A DNA stretch of 64,000 bases from Pseudodesulfovibrio pelocollis. GTDB taxonomy: Bacteria; Desulfobacterota; Desulfovibrionia; Desulfovibrionales; Desulfovibrionaceae. Under the pieces are notes generated by a model, which did no database searches, was not told the DNA's origin, and saw nothing but the letters and a program-made list of their open reading frames with translations. The translations under genes were made by a program, and so were the position numbers. Positions 39,908 to 48,506 of the stretch are shown here, piece by piece. The DNA lies in the NCBI RefSeq assembly GCF_030282845.1, contig NZ_JASTWE010000001.1:1-64000 (forward strand), in the 5' to 3' direction. The stretch's first letter is position 1. Each line of letters begins with the position of its first letter.

Positions 39908-40702
39908 CTAGCAGAGCAGCATGCGGTCGGAAACGCCCTCGCCTCCGCGCAACTCGGAGAAGCGGCGGAGCAGATCCTCGACCTTGAGATTTCGTTTTTC
40001 CTCGCCGGCGATGTCGAGCACGATCTCGCCGCGGTGGAACATGACCAGCCGGTTGCCCAGGCTGATGGCCTGGGCCATGTTGTGGGTGACCATCAGGGCC
40101 GAGAGGTTCTGCGCCTGCACGATCTCGGCGGTCAGGTCGAGCACCATGGCCCCGGTCTTGGGGTCCAGGGCGGCGGTGTGCTCGTCGAGGAGCAGCAGGC
40201 GGGGACGCACCATGGTGGCCATGAGCATGGTCAGGGCTTGGCGCTGGCCGCCGGAAAGCAACCCGGTGGTGGTCTTGAGCCTGTCTTCGAGCCCCAGGCC
40301 CAGCACGGCCAGTTTCTCGCGGAACAGGGCGCGGTCGGCGGCCTTGACGCCGAGGCCAAGGCCGCGACGCTGGCCCCGCTTGAGCGCCATGGCCAGATTC
40401 TGTTCAATGGACGCGCCCGCGCAGGTGCCCAGCAGCGGGTCCTGGAAGACCCGGCCGATGAGAGAGGCGCGGCGATGCTCGGGCCAGCCCGTGACATCGT
40501 CATCACCCAGCACGATGCGCCCGGTGTCGAGGGGGAACGACCCGGCCAGGGCGTTGAGAAAGGTCGATTTCCCTGCGCCGTTGGAGCCGATGACGGTGAT
40601 GAAGTCGCCCTCGGCCATGTCCAGGCTGACGTTGGTCAGTGCCGCGACTTCATTGACGTCGCCCTTGTGGAACGCCTTGGTCACGCCGGTGATGGTAATC
40701 AT
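39908..40702 (-). CDS. ABC transporter ATP-binding protein (TrpX-type importer)
   Basis: 264 residues with Walker [10 protein letters not shown] (about 39-47), signature LSGGQRQAL, Walker [14 protein letters not shown] and the switch His in VTHNM. Together with the permease and binding protein just upstream it forms an importer of the family annotated as ABC-X0192/TrpX-YxeN-like (CUT2-type permease). It overlaps the permease stop by four bases. The DEHTAALD Walker B is characteristic of this group. Confidence 0.9.
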   Translation of the reverse strand: MITITGVTKAFHKGDVNEVAALTNVSLDMAEGDFITVIGSNGAGKSTFLNALAGSFPLDTGRIVLGDDDVTGWPEHRRASLIGRVFQDPLLGTCAGASIEQNLAMALKRGQRRGLGLGVKAADRALFREKLAVLGLGLEDRLKTTTGLLSGGQRQALTMLMATMVRPRLLLLDEHTAALDPKTGAMVLDLTAEIVQAQNLSALMVTHNMAQAISLGNRLVMFHRGEIVLDIAGEEKRNLKVEDLLRRFSELRGGEGVSDRMLLC

Positions 40703-41607
40703 TTCGCCCTCCCGGCCACGGTGCGCTTCATCCTGGCCTTGAGTTGGGGCATGACCAGGGCGATGACCACCAGCAGCGCGGTGATCAGGTTCAGATCGCT
40801 CGGGGTGATGGCGAAGTCGCCCAGCCGCAGGCCCAGAGCCAGGGCGATGGCCACGCGGTAGAGGATGGAGCCGAGCAGGGCGGCGATGAGGGCGCGGGTG
40901 ATGGTCCTGTGGCCGAACACGGTCTCGCCGATGATGACCGAGGCCAGCCCGGCGATGATGGTGCCAACGCCCATGTTGACGTCGGCCGCGCCCTGGTTCT
41001 GGGCCACCAGCGCGCCCGAGGCGGCCACCAGGGCGTTGGACAGGCCCACGCCGAAAATGATGATGGTGTCGGTGTTCACGCCCTGACTGGTGATCATCTG
41101 CTTGTTGTCGCCGGTGGCCAGAAAGGCGAGGCCAAGCTCGGTGTGCAGGAACCAGACGAGCACGGCCACGACGACCACGCAGACGAGGCCGAAGAGCACC
41201 GGCGTGGAGACATGGGGCATGAGGCCGCTTGCTGAGGCGAACCAATCCACCACCGTGTCCTGGCCGAGCAGGGTCATGTTGGGCCGCCCCATGATGCGCA
41301 GGTTGATGGAATAGAGGGCGATCATGGTCAGGATGGAGGCCAGCAGATGGAGAATGCGGAATTTGGTGTTGAGCACGCCGGTGACGGCTCCGGCCATGAA
41401 TCCGGCCCCAGAGGCCATGAGGACGGCCAGGGCCGGGGAGTGCCCGGCCGTGATGGCCACGGCCGAGACCGAGGCGCCGAGCGGCAGGCTGCCGTCCACG
41501 GTCAGGTCCGGGAAATCGAGCACCCGGAAGGTCAGGTAAACGCCGACGACCATGAGGCCGTAGGCGAATCCCTGCTCGATGGCGCCGAGGAGTGCGTAGG
41601 TGGTCAT
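40699..41607 (-). CDS. ABC transporter permease (branched-chain/CUT2-like)
   Basis: 302 residues with about eight to nine membrane segments. FRVLDFPDLTVDGSLPLGA and TGVLNTKFRILHLLASILTM match the permease family of TrpX-type importers and LivH/RbsC-like proteins. ATG 41607 begins the hydrophobic N-terminus; the longer reading in this frame crosses the hairpin at 41661. The substrate is not identifiable by eye, though tryptophan and small nucleoside-like ligands are known for relatives. Confidence 0.9.
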   Translation of the reverse strand: MTTYALLGAIEQGFAYGLMVVGVYLTFRVLDFPDLTVDGSLPLGASVSAVAITAGHSPALAVLMASGAGFMAGAVTGVLNTKFRILHLLASILTMIALYSINLRIMGRPNMTLLGQDTVVDWFASASGLMPHVSTPVLFGLVCVVVVAVLVWFLHTELGLAFLATGDNKQMITSQGVNTDTIIIFGVGLSNALVAASGALVAQNQGAADVNMGVGTIIAGLASVIIGETVFGHRTITRALIAALLGSILYRVAIALALGLRLGDFAITPSDLNLITALLVVIALVMPQLKARMKRTVAGRAK

Positions 41608-41660
41608 ATTCCATCCCGAAGTCTGCGGCCCGCAAGCGGACCATGTGAGCCCGACAACGA

Positions 41661-41690
41661 ACAAGGCGCGTTGCGGACAACGCGCCTTGT
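41661..41690 (-). terminator. Intercistronic hairpin between binding protein and permease
   Basis: Perfect 13-bp stem acaaggcgcgttg/caacgcgccttgt with a 4-base loop but no long T run on the minus strand. It likely protects or partially terminates the transcript so that the binding protein is made in excess. Confidence 0.6.
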
Positions 41691-41720
41691 ATACTGTTGG
41701 CGTCAAATACGCAAATGCGG

Positions 41721-42671
41721 CTACTCGACGACCTTGGCCGCGCGGGCGATGGTGGCTTCGGGCAGGGTCACGCCCATGGCCGCGGCCGCCTTGATGTTGA
41801 CGTGCAGGTTGAGGTCTTCAAGGAATTCCACGGGCATGTCGCCGGGAGCCACGCCTTCCACGAGAATCCTGTAGGCCATGTCGCCGGTTTGCAAACCCAT
41901 CTTGTAGTAATCCACGGCCACGGCCGCGATGGCTCCGCGATCCACCGAATCCACATCCGCGACGATGAGCGGCAGGCGGCTCTGGGTACAGACCTTGACT
42001 GCGGACTCCAGGGCCGAGACAGCGGTGTTGTCAGTGGGGATGTAGATCACGTCGGCCCGGCCCACGAGGCTCCTGGCCGCCTGATACACGCCGCTGGAGT
42101 TGGCGATGGTCGCGCCCTCCACATTGATACCCGCCTTGGTCGCCTCTTCGGTCAGTTTTTCCACCAGGACCACGGAGTTGGGCTCGCCCGCGTTGTAGAT
42201 GACGCCGATGGTCTTGACCGAGGGCACGATCTCGCGAATCAGGGCCACATGCTGGTCCATGGGGCTGAAGTCGGACATGCCGGTGACGTTGCCGCCGCCC
42301 GAGTTCTGCAAATCCTTGACCAGCCCGGCAGAGACGGGGTCGGTCACGCCGGTGAAGAGGATGGGGATGTCCTGAATCTTCTGGGCCGCGGCCTGGGCCC
42401 CGGGGGTGGCGATGGCCAGCACCAGGTCGGGCTTCTCGCCCCTGATCTGGTTGACGATCTGGACGTTGGTGCCCATGTTGCCCTGGGCGATGTGGACGTT
42501 GTAGGAGACATCCGCGCCGCGTTCCTTGAGCCGGTCGGCAACCCCCTGACGCATGGCGTCCAGGGCGGGATGCTCGACGATCTGGGTGACCGAGACGGTG
42601 TACGGTCCGGCCGCCAGGGCGTTGACGGCCAGCAGGCATAGCAAGGCGACGGTCAGAAGAAGTCGTTTCAT
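41721..42671 (-). CDS. ABC transporter substrate-binding protein (TrpX-type)
   Basis: 316 residues with a signal peptide (MKRLLLTVALLCLLAVNALA). The mature part begins VSVTQIVEHPALDAMRQGV and continues IATPGAQAAAQ, ILFTGVTDPVSAGLV and YIPTDNTAVSA, all typical of the ABC-type uncharacterised (TrpX, PF04392-like) binding proteins, whose fold is that of periplasmic binding protein type 1. First gene of the three-gene importer. Confidence 0.92.
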   Translation of the reverse strand: MKRLLLTVALLCLLAVNALAAGPYTVSVTQIVEHPALDAMRQGVADRLKERGADVSYNVHIAQGNMGTNVQIVNQIRGEKPDLVLAIATPGAQAAAQKIQDIPILFTGVTDPVSAGLVKDLQNSGGGNVTGMSDFSPMDQHVALIREIVPSVKTIGVIYNAGEPNSVVLVEKLTEEATKAGINVEGATIANSSGVYQAARSLVGRADVIYIPTDNTAVSALESAVKVCTQSRLPLIVADVDSVDRGAIAAVAVDYYKMGLQTGDMAYRILVEGVAPGDMPVEFLEDLNLHVNIKAAAAMGVTLPEATIARAAKVVE

Positions 42672-42703
42672 GGGAGTGGTCCTCCGGAAGGGAATTTTGA
42701 CGG

Positions 42704-42733
42704 ATATTGGACCCGAAAACCGCGCCAAGTCAA
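42704..42733 (-). promoter_or_regulatory. Promoter of the ABC importer operon
   Basis: Minus strand TTGACT (42733-42728), 18-base spacer, CAATAT (42709-42704), ending about 33 bases before the ATG. Confidence 0.5.
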
Positions 42734-42755
42734 GGTGTATCAACCAGCTGATGAA

Positions 42756-42778
42756 ACAAAAAGGCCGCGTGAGCGGCC
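42756..42778 (-). terminator. Rho-independent terminator after fliM
   Basis: ggccgc/gcggcc stem with a gtga loop, followed on the minus strand by five T and GTTT. Confidence 0.75.
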
Positions 42779-42804
42779 CCTTGATTGCGGTGTGTGCGCC
42801 ATGG

Positions 42805-43782
42805 TCAGAAGCGGATTTCCTCTTCCTTGACCACCCGGAAGGATTTGTTGCCCTTGACCCGGCCCGGCAGTCCCTGGAACTTGCGCACACCCTCGATCTC
42901 GGCTTCGAGCAGTTCGTCCTCGTCGGTGTCGAGCAGAATGATGTCGCCTTCCTGGAGGTAGAGCAACTGGCGGCCGCTGATGGTCGTGCGGCCCATGCGC
43001 ACCACCATTTCCACCGGGGTCTCCATGAGCCGCTCCTTGAAGCGGTTGATCCAGACATGGTCCACCTCCAGCCTCTCGGACTGGAAGGAGGCGTGCAGCT
43101 TGGAGCGGATGGGCTCCATGGTGGCGTAGGGCAGGCAGACGACCAGGGAGCCGATGGCGTTCTCAAGCTCCACCTCGAAGGTGATGACGATGACCACGTC
43201 CGATGGCGGCACGATGGCCGCGAACTGGGGGTTGACCTCGGTGCGGATCATCTCCACATGCACCTCGTGCACCGGCTTCCAGGATTCCTCCATGTTGGCC
43301 AGGGCGATCTTGACCACGCGCTCGACAATGGCCTGCTCAATGGGCGTGAAGTCGCGCCCCTCCACCTTGGGCTGGCTGCCGGCGCCGCCGAAGAAGTTCT
43401 CCACCAGGGCGAAGACGAGACGGGAATCCACCACCAGCAGGGCGTTGCCGCGCAGGGGGTCCATCTTGAAGATGGAGATGGAGGTGGGCACCGGCAGCGA
43501 GCGCATGAAATCGCCGAACTTGGACATATCGATGGAAATGGGGTTGATGTCCACCCGCTTGCGCATGGTGTTGGCAAGCGCGTTGGTGCACAGCCGAGCA
43601 AAGCGGTCGTTGACGATCTCAAGGACGGGCATGCGGCCGCGAATGATCCTGTCCTGGTTGGCCAGGTCAAAGGAAACCACCCCGGAGTCGTCCTCCGGTA
43701 TCTCCGTCTCTGTCTCGACATCCCCCCCGGAAAGGCCCCGGAGCAGGGCATCCACTTCGTCTTGTTCGAGGATTTTGCTCAT
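42805..43782 (-). CDS. fliM: Flagellar motor switch protein FliM
   Basis: 325 residues. The N-terminal MSKILEQDEVDALLRG is the CheY-P binding segment; a central CheC-like domain (with IEMVQ-like LVVDSRLVFALVENFFGG) and a C-terminal SpoA domain (LVRMGRTTISGRQLLYLQEGDIILLDT) follow. FliM joins FliG and FliN in the C-ring that sets rotation direction. It stands alone, without other flagellar genes, with its own terminator and a possible sigma-54 promoter. Confidence 0.96.
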   Translation of the reverse strand: MSKILEQDEVDALLRGLSGGDVETETEIPEDDSGVVSFDLANQDRIIRGRMPVLEIVNDRFARLCTNALANTMRKRVDINPISIDMSKFGDFMRSLPVPTSISIFKMDPLRGNALLVVDSRLVFALVENFFGGAGSQPKVEGRDFTPIEQAIVERVVKIALANMEESWKPVHEVHVEMIRTEVNPQFAAIVPPSDVVIVITFEVELENAIGSLVVCLPYATMEPIRSKLHASFQSERLEVDHVWINRFKERLMETPVEMVVRMGRTTISGRQLLYLQEGDIILLDTDEDELLEAEIEGVRKFQGLPGRVKGNKSFRVVKEEEIRF

Positions 43783-44141
43783 CTGGAAAAAGCCTCTTTC
43801 ATAGGTCGCCTGGGCGGCCCGCTTGCCCCCGGCCGCGCCGGGATTTTGAACATCGTGAAACGATTAGCAAAAAGCGGGCCTGATTCGTCACTATTCCATC
43901 GGCCTGTCGCCAGTTTCGCTGTATGCCTCTGTAACATCCGCCCCGGCGGGAAGGCAAGAGCGGGCTGCGGGCAGCCGTCATTTGCCATGAAAAAGTCTAT
44001 AGATTTTCCAGAGTCGAGCTGCTGAGGATGATGATTCAATGTGAAATCAAGCTTTTGCAGCCAGTTCTGGCTCTGCATGAAGCAGCCCGTGGGCGACCAG
44101 ACGTCGAATGGGTCGGGCAGGGCGCAGGGCCTTGGGCCGGG
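43783..44141. other. Intergenic region upstream of fliM
   Basis: 359 bases between fliM and the deacetylase gene, both on the minus strand. No credible coding frame: the minus frame through 43779-44078 lacks homology and a ribosome site. The only signal seen is the candidate sigma-54 element at 43866-43881. No terminator with a T run was found behind the deacetylase. Confidence 0.6.
43866..43881 (-). promoter_or_regulatory. Candidate sigma-54 promoter of fliM
   Basis: Minus strand AGGCCCGCTTTTTGCT has GG and GC separated by 10 bases and a TTGCT -12 box, the sigma-54 layout. It would start transcription about 75 bases before fliM. rpoN is in the same window. The -24 half departs from TGGCAC. 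Confidence 0.4.
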
Positions 44142-45395
44142 TTACTCGGCTGCGAGTTCGGAAAGGGGAACCAGCCTGACCTGGGCATTTTTCCGGGACG
44201 ACCACTCCCTGAGGGCGGCCAGGGTTTCCGGGTAGGGGTGGCCGATGGCGATGGCCGAGCCCTTCTTGAGGGCCACGTTTTCCGCCTTGCGCAGTTGCAG
44301 GGTGATGGCCGACACATCCTTGACGTTGTCCAGAAAGATATCGCGCTCGTAGAAGGGGATGCCGACGTTGCGGGCCGTGGCGCGGGCCACGCTCCGGGAC
44401 GTGGTCAGGCTGTCGAGAAAGAAGAGGCCGCGTCGCCGCAGTTCGGTCAGGGCAACCTGCATGCCCGGGGCATGGGCGGTGAACCTGGACCCCATGTGGT
44501 TGTTGACGCCAATTGCCTCGGGAATGCGGTCGAGATTATCCGACACGCGCTGCCGGATGGCCTCGTCGTTCATGGTGGTGAAGAGGGCGTCCCCGCCCGG
44601 ATCGTAGGCCGGGTAGCCCATGGGCTCCATGGGAAAATGGACGATGAGGTCGTGCCCAGAAGCGCTGATGAGCCGGACCGAATCGCGGGTCTGGCTGGCA
44701 TTGGGCCACACGGCCAGGGTCACGGGGAAATCCAGCGCAAGGAGCCCCTTGAGCACGCGAATATCCTCGCCGATGTCGTCGATGACGATGGCCAGGCCCG
44801 GGCCGTTGGCCTTGGGCCGCGGCAGGGCCAGCGGAACACTCTCCAGCAGCAGGCGGTGCGAGGTCAGGCCGCTGATGGCGATGGTCGCCTCGGTCTCGCC
44901 GACCTCGGCCAGCACGGCTTCGGGCACACGCGTGTCCAGGCGCTCGCGCAGGGTGTCCAGAAAGGAGCGGCGCTCGCTGACCGGGGGAATCTGGAGCACC
45001 TGATAGTGATACGTGCGGCCGTCGAGCTTGCGCAGCTCAACATCGAGCAGGTCCAGGCCGGTCATGTCCATGCTGCTTGCACGCATGGCCTCGATGATGG
45101 CCAGATCGGCCTGGCGCACCCTGTCTTCCATGCCGCCCGTAGCGCCGCCCGCCGAGTCTTCCTCGTAGACCTTGGGCCGCGGTGAAGGCTGGATGGCACC
45201 GACCCGGGTGGACATGACGTCCGGCGGAGTGTCGTCGGTCAGGATGAAATAGCCCAGGGCGAGCAGACCGGCCACGCCGAGGACAAAGAACATCACAAGG
45301 GGACCGGGCCGGTACAGTCTCTTCAAGAGGCTGTCCGGACCGGTCCCTTCTTTTCCGGTTTCATCCCTGGTTTCGTCCCTGGATTGGTCGTCCAT
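44142..45395 (-). CDS. Divergent polysaccharide deacetylase family protein
   Basis: 417 residues: a charged cytoplasmic N-terminus, one membrane helix (about 33-53), a Pro/Ser-rich linker, a small alpha/beta region, and a C-terminal divergent NodB-like domain (about 205-410; LAIVIDDIGEDI, LDFPVTLAVWPNAS, DLIVHFPMEPMGYP, GVNNHMGSRFTA, AIGHPYPETLAAL). This family (YibQ-like) is repeatedly found next to envC and ctpA genes in cell-wall operons, as here. The substrate is unknown. Confidence 0.9.
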   Translation of the reverse strand: MDDQSRDETRDETGKEGTGPDSLLKRLYRPGPLVMFFVLGVAGLLALGYFILTDDTPPDVMSTRVGAIQPSPRPKVYEEDSAGGATGGMEDRVRQADLAIIEAMRASSMDMTGLDLLDVELRKLDGRTYHYQVLQIPPVSERRSFLDTLRERLDTRVPEAVLAEVGETEATIAISGLTSHRLLLESVPLALPRPKANGPGLAIVIDDIGEDIRVLKGLLALDFPVTLAVWPNASQTRDSVRLISASGHDLIVHFPMEPMGYPAYDPGGDALFTTMNDEAIRQRVSDNLDRIPEAIGVNNHMGSRFTAHAPGMQVALTELRRRGLFFLDSLTTSRSVARATARNVGIPFYERDIFLDNVKDVSAITLQLRKAENVALKKGSAIAIGHPYPETLAALREWSSRKNAQVRLVPLSELAAE

Positions 45396-45413
45396 CGGGA
45401 ACCGTATCGTCCT

Positions 45414-46697
45414 TTACTTGATTTCCTTGAGCTTGGGCAGGCTCTTGACCAACTCAAGGGCCATGCGCAACTGGTTGTCGCGCTCAAGCATTTCCTTGAC
45501 TTCTTTTTCAGCCATGGCCGCACTGCCCTTGGTCTTTTCACCGTTCTCAAGGTGGCGGCTCAGGTCCTGCTCCCTGACGGTGAAGCGATCGCGCATGGCG
45601 CGTTCCTCGTCCTTGGGCGGGGCCAGGAAGGCGATCTTCAGGTCGGGCTCAATGCCCATGGCCTGGATGGAGCGGCCACCCGGAGTGTAGTAGAGGGCCG
45701 TGGTCAGCTTGATGCCCGAGCCATCGGCCATGGGGATGATGGTCTGGACCGACCCCTTGCCAAAGGAGCGCTCGCCCACGATCAGGGCGCGCTTGTGATC
45801 CTGAAGCGCACCGGCCACGATCTCCGAGGCCGAGGCGGAACCGGCGTTGATGAGCACCACCAGCGGCGCCTTGATCTCGTCCGAGGTCTTGGAGGCGAAG
45901 AAGTCCTTGCGGCTGGCCTCGTCCTTGCCCTGGATGTAGACGATGGAACCATCGTCGATGAAGGTGTCGGCCACAGAGACCGCTTGGCCGAGCAGGCCGC
46001 CGGGATTGTTGCGCAGGTCGAGCACGATGCCCTTGATGGCGTGCTGTTTCTGGTATTGGGCGATCTCGTCGCGCATGTTCTTTGTGGTGGACTCGTGGAA
46101 CTTGGTCAGGCGCAGGTAGAGGAAGCCGTCTTCCAGCGAGTGGGTCTTGACGCTGGTGATGGGAATGGTGCCACGAACGATGGCCACTTCCTGGGGCTTG
46201 TTGGAGTCGCGGTGCAGGATGAGCAGGGTGACGGTGGTGCCCTTTTCGCCCCGGATGCGCTTGACCGCGTCGAGCAGGGTCATGTCCTGGGTTGATTCGC
46301 CGTCGATTTCGAGGATCAGGTCTCCGGCGAGGAGCCCGGCCTTGTAGGCAGGGGTGTCCTCAATGGGTGAGACCACGGTCAGCCGTCCCTGCTCAAGGCT
46401 GATCTCGATGCCGATACCGCTGAACTTTCCAGAGGTATCCATCTGCATTTCCTTGTAGTCTTCAGGAGACAGGAAGGCGGAATGGGGGTCCAGCTGTTCG
46501 ATCATGCCCTTGATGGAATTGTCGATGAGTTCCTTGCGGGTGATGGGCTTGACATAATAGCTCTCGACCATGTCGAGAACCTGCGAGAAGCGCTTGAGCG
46601 CCTCGAAGTGGTCGTCCTTCCCGGCCATGGTCGGGCCGGGGGCCACCGTGAGGGTGAAGAGAAGAAGAAACGTGACAATCCAGAGCGATATGCGCAT
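45414..46697 (-). CDS. ctpA: S41-family C-terminal processing peptidase
   Basis: 427 residues with a signal peptide (MRISLWIVTFLLLFTLTVAP). A PDZ domain (about 92-170) precedes the protease domain with the Ser/Lys dyad Ser289 (AGSASASEIVAG) and Lys314 (SFGKGSVQ). The C-terminal 60 residues are charged and helical. It processes periplasmic substrates, in many bacteria including cell-wall hydrolases, which fits the EnvC-like gene upstream. Confidence 0.95.
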   Translation of the reverse strand: MRISLWIVTFLLLFTLTVAPGPTMAGKDDHFEALKRFSQVLDMVESYYVKPITRKELIDNSIKGMIEQLDPHSAFLSPEDYKEMQMDTSGKFSGIGIEISLEQGRLTVVSPIEDTPAYKAGLLAGDLILEIDGESTQDMTLLDAVKRIRGEKGTTVTLLILHRDSNKPQEVAIVRGTIPITSVKTHSLEDGFLYLRLTKFHESTTKNMRDEIAQYQKQHAIKGIVLDLRNNPGGLLGQAVSVADTFIDDGSIVYIQGKDEASRKDFFASKTSDEIKAPLVVLINAGSASASEIVAGALQDHKRALIVGERSFGKGSVQTIIPMADGSGIKLTTALYYTPGGRSIQAMGIEPDLKIAFLAPPKDEERAMRDRFTVREQDLSRHLENGEKTKGSAAMAEKEVKEMLERDNQLRMALELVKSLPKLKEIK

Positions 46698-46746
46698 GAA
46701 GCCTCCCGCTTGACGCGCGACAAAAGCGCGCGTCTGGCATGATTCA

Positions 46747-47856
46747 TTATGGCGACGTTAACCAAACTTTCGGGTTAATTGGTTTTTGGTGAAAACGCAA
46801 TTCAAAATACAGCCCCGGGCCATCGGCCGCCGGGTAGTAGCCCACCACCCCCAGGGGCTCGTCTTTTTCGACCTCCTGGCCGGTGCTCACGTGCGTGTCT
46901 GACAAGTATGCGTACAAACTGTAATAATCGTGCCCGTGGTAGACGATGACCACATGCCCGAACCCGCGAAGGGTGTCGTTGTGCACCACCTTGCCCCAGA
47001 AGACGGAGCGCACGGTGTCCGCCTCCTGCGCCCCAAGGCCGAGGCCGCGCACCGGCGGGTTCGCGCCCGGGGCGTAGTCGGCCACGAGGCGACCGCGCAC
47101 CGGCCAGGGCAGGGTCCGCTTGTAGAGGTCGAACCGCTTGGTCTTCTGGGACTGGAGCTGGTACTTCAGGCTCTCGATGGACGAGAGGATGGCCGTCAGC
47201 TCTGTCTCTGCATCCTCGCGCTGCCGGGTGACGGCGCGCAGGTTGCGGCGCAGGGAGTGTTGCCGATCAAGCAGCCGGTCCTTGGTCTCGTTGACCCGGG
47301 CAAGCTGCGCCTCGGCCTCCTGCTCAAGGGTCCGTTGACGCTCCAGGTTCCTGGCGATGCGTTCCGCATTGATCCTGGCCTCCTCGAACCGCGCCCGGGT
47401 GGCCTCGTAGATGTCGGCCAGCCAGTTTTTGCGGCGGTCGAACTCGGCCCAGCTATCCACCCCTGCAAAGCGCGAGCGCGCTGATTGCAGATGCACCGGC
47501 CACAGCGAGCGGATCAGACCGGCCAGCTCGCGCGAGATGCGCTGCTTCTCCTCCTCCAGGGCGTAATGATCCTCACGGGCCGCGCGCTCGGATTGGCGGA
47601 TGGAGTTCAGTTCCGTTTCCTGGGTTGCGATCCGCTTGAGCAGGTCGGCCATTTCGCGCTCGATGCCCGAGATGCTCGTGGAGAGCTTTCCCGCCTGTTC
47701 CGTGAGCTTGCGCACCTCCTGCTCGCGCTGGTCGGCGCGACGATGCTCCTGTTGCAGGCTCTCGTGCAGCGATTGCCCGGCCTCCTCGGCCAGGACCGGT
47801 GTCCAGGCGAGGCAGAGGCAGAGCAGGGCATGCAGGAGGCGCGTCATAATGCTCAT
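46747..47856 (-). CDS. EnvC-like murein hydrolase activator with degenerate LytM domain
   Basis: 369 residues: signal peptide (SIMTRLLHALLCLCLAWTPVLA), a long coiled coil (about 30-250) and a C-terminal M23/LytM domain (about 265-369). The last HxH metal motif is replaced by LYFELRF and the first His/Asp pair is also not intact, so it probably does not cut peptidoglycan itself but activates an amidase, as EnvC does. ATG 47856 overlaps the stop of the upstream gene (ATGA). The start two codons later (MTRLL) is possible. Confidence 0.9.
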   Translation of the reverse strand: MSIMTRLLHALLCLCLAWTPVLAEEAGQSLHESLQQEHRRADQREQEVRKLTEQAGKLSTSISGIEREMADLLKRIATQETELNSIRQSERAAREDHYALEEEKQRISRELAGLIRSLWPVHLQSARSRFAGVDSWAEFDRRKNWLADIYEATRARFEEARINAERIARNLERQRTLEQEAEAQLARVNETKDRLLDRQHSLRRNLRAVTRQREDAETELTAILSSIESLKYQLQSQKTKRFDLYKRTLPWPVRGRLVADYAPGANPPVRGLGLGAQEADTVRSVFWGKVVHNDTLRGFGHVVIVYHGHDYYSLYAYLSDTHVSTGQEVEKDEPLGVVGYYPAADGPGLYFELRFHQKPINPKVWLTSP

Positions 47857-48506
47857 TGGCCGAGAAAGGGTTGTAACGGACAGGCTGCGCACAGCCCGGC
47901 CTGTTTCCGGCACCACTCCTTGCCCGTGCGGACGATGAGGGCGTGGAATTCGTTGTACAGTGCCACATCCTCGGGCAGGGCGTCCATGAAAAGGGCGCGC
48001 AGTTCGTGGTAGTCGATGCCTTCAAAGGCCAGCCCGTGGCGGCGCATCAGTCGATGGGTGTAGGCGTCAACAACAAATGTCGGCATTTCAAGAGCATAGA
48101 GCAGGATCGAGTCCGCCGTCTCCGGCCCGATGCCGCTGACCGCCAGGACCTTGTCGCGAAGTTCATCCAGTGGATGAGCTTTGAGGGATTCGATCTCGAA
48201 CTCAGCCTCATCCTTGAGGAAATTGAGAAAGTTGCGCAGCCTGACCGTCTTGAGGTTGTAGTAGCCCGCCGGGCGGATCAACTCGGCCAGCTCTGCCGGG
48301 TCCAGGGCGAGCATGGTCCTGGCCGAGAGCAGGTCGCGTACCTTGAGGTTGGCCATGGCCTTTTCCACGTTCCCCCAGTTGGTGTTCTGGGTGAGGATGG
48401 CCCCGACCGCGATCTCGAAGGGCGTGTCGCCGGGCCACCATCGGCTGGGGCCCAGCGCGGCGAGCATGGCCTCGTACATGGCAAGTATGGTCGCGGCCCG
48501 GCTCAT
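47853..48506 (-). CDS. Endonuclease III-like HhH-GPD DNA glycosylase, MagIII type
   Basis: 217 residues of the HhH-GPD fold. The helix-hairpin-helix is VSGIGPETADS (123-133), and the catalytic Asp is Asp147 in VVDAYTHRLM. At the position where endonuclease III has its catalytic Lys (GxGxKTA), this protein has Glu129, so it should be a monofunctional glycosylase. The Fe-S loop keeps Cys199-x6-Cys206-x2-Cys209 but the protein ends before the fourth Cys. The closest type I recall is the 3-methyladenine glycosylase MagIII/endonuclease III-related group. Start and stop both overlap neighbours by four bases. Confidence 0.85.
   Translation of the reverse strand: MSRAATILAMYEAMLAALGPSRWWPGDTPFEIAVGAILTQNTNWGNVEKAMANLKVRDLLSARTMLALDPAELAELIRPAGYYNLKTVRLRNFLNFLKDEAEFEIESLKAHPLDELRDKVLAVSGIGPETADSILLYALEMPTFVVDAYTHRLMRRHGLAFEGIDYHELRALFMDALPEDVALYNEFHALIVRTGKEWCRKQAGLCAACPLQPFLGQ

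Noticed and set aside
43779-44078. Minus-strand frame upstream of fliM
   Set aside because: It runs into the fliM start region, has no homology or ribosome site, and crosses the candidate sigma-54 promoter.
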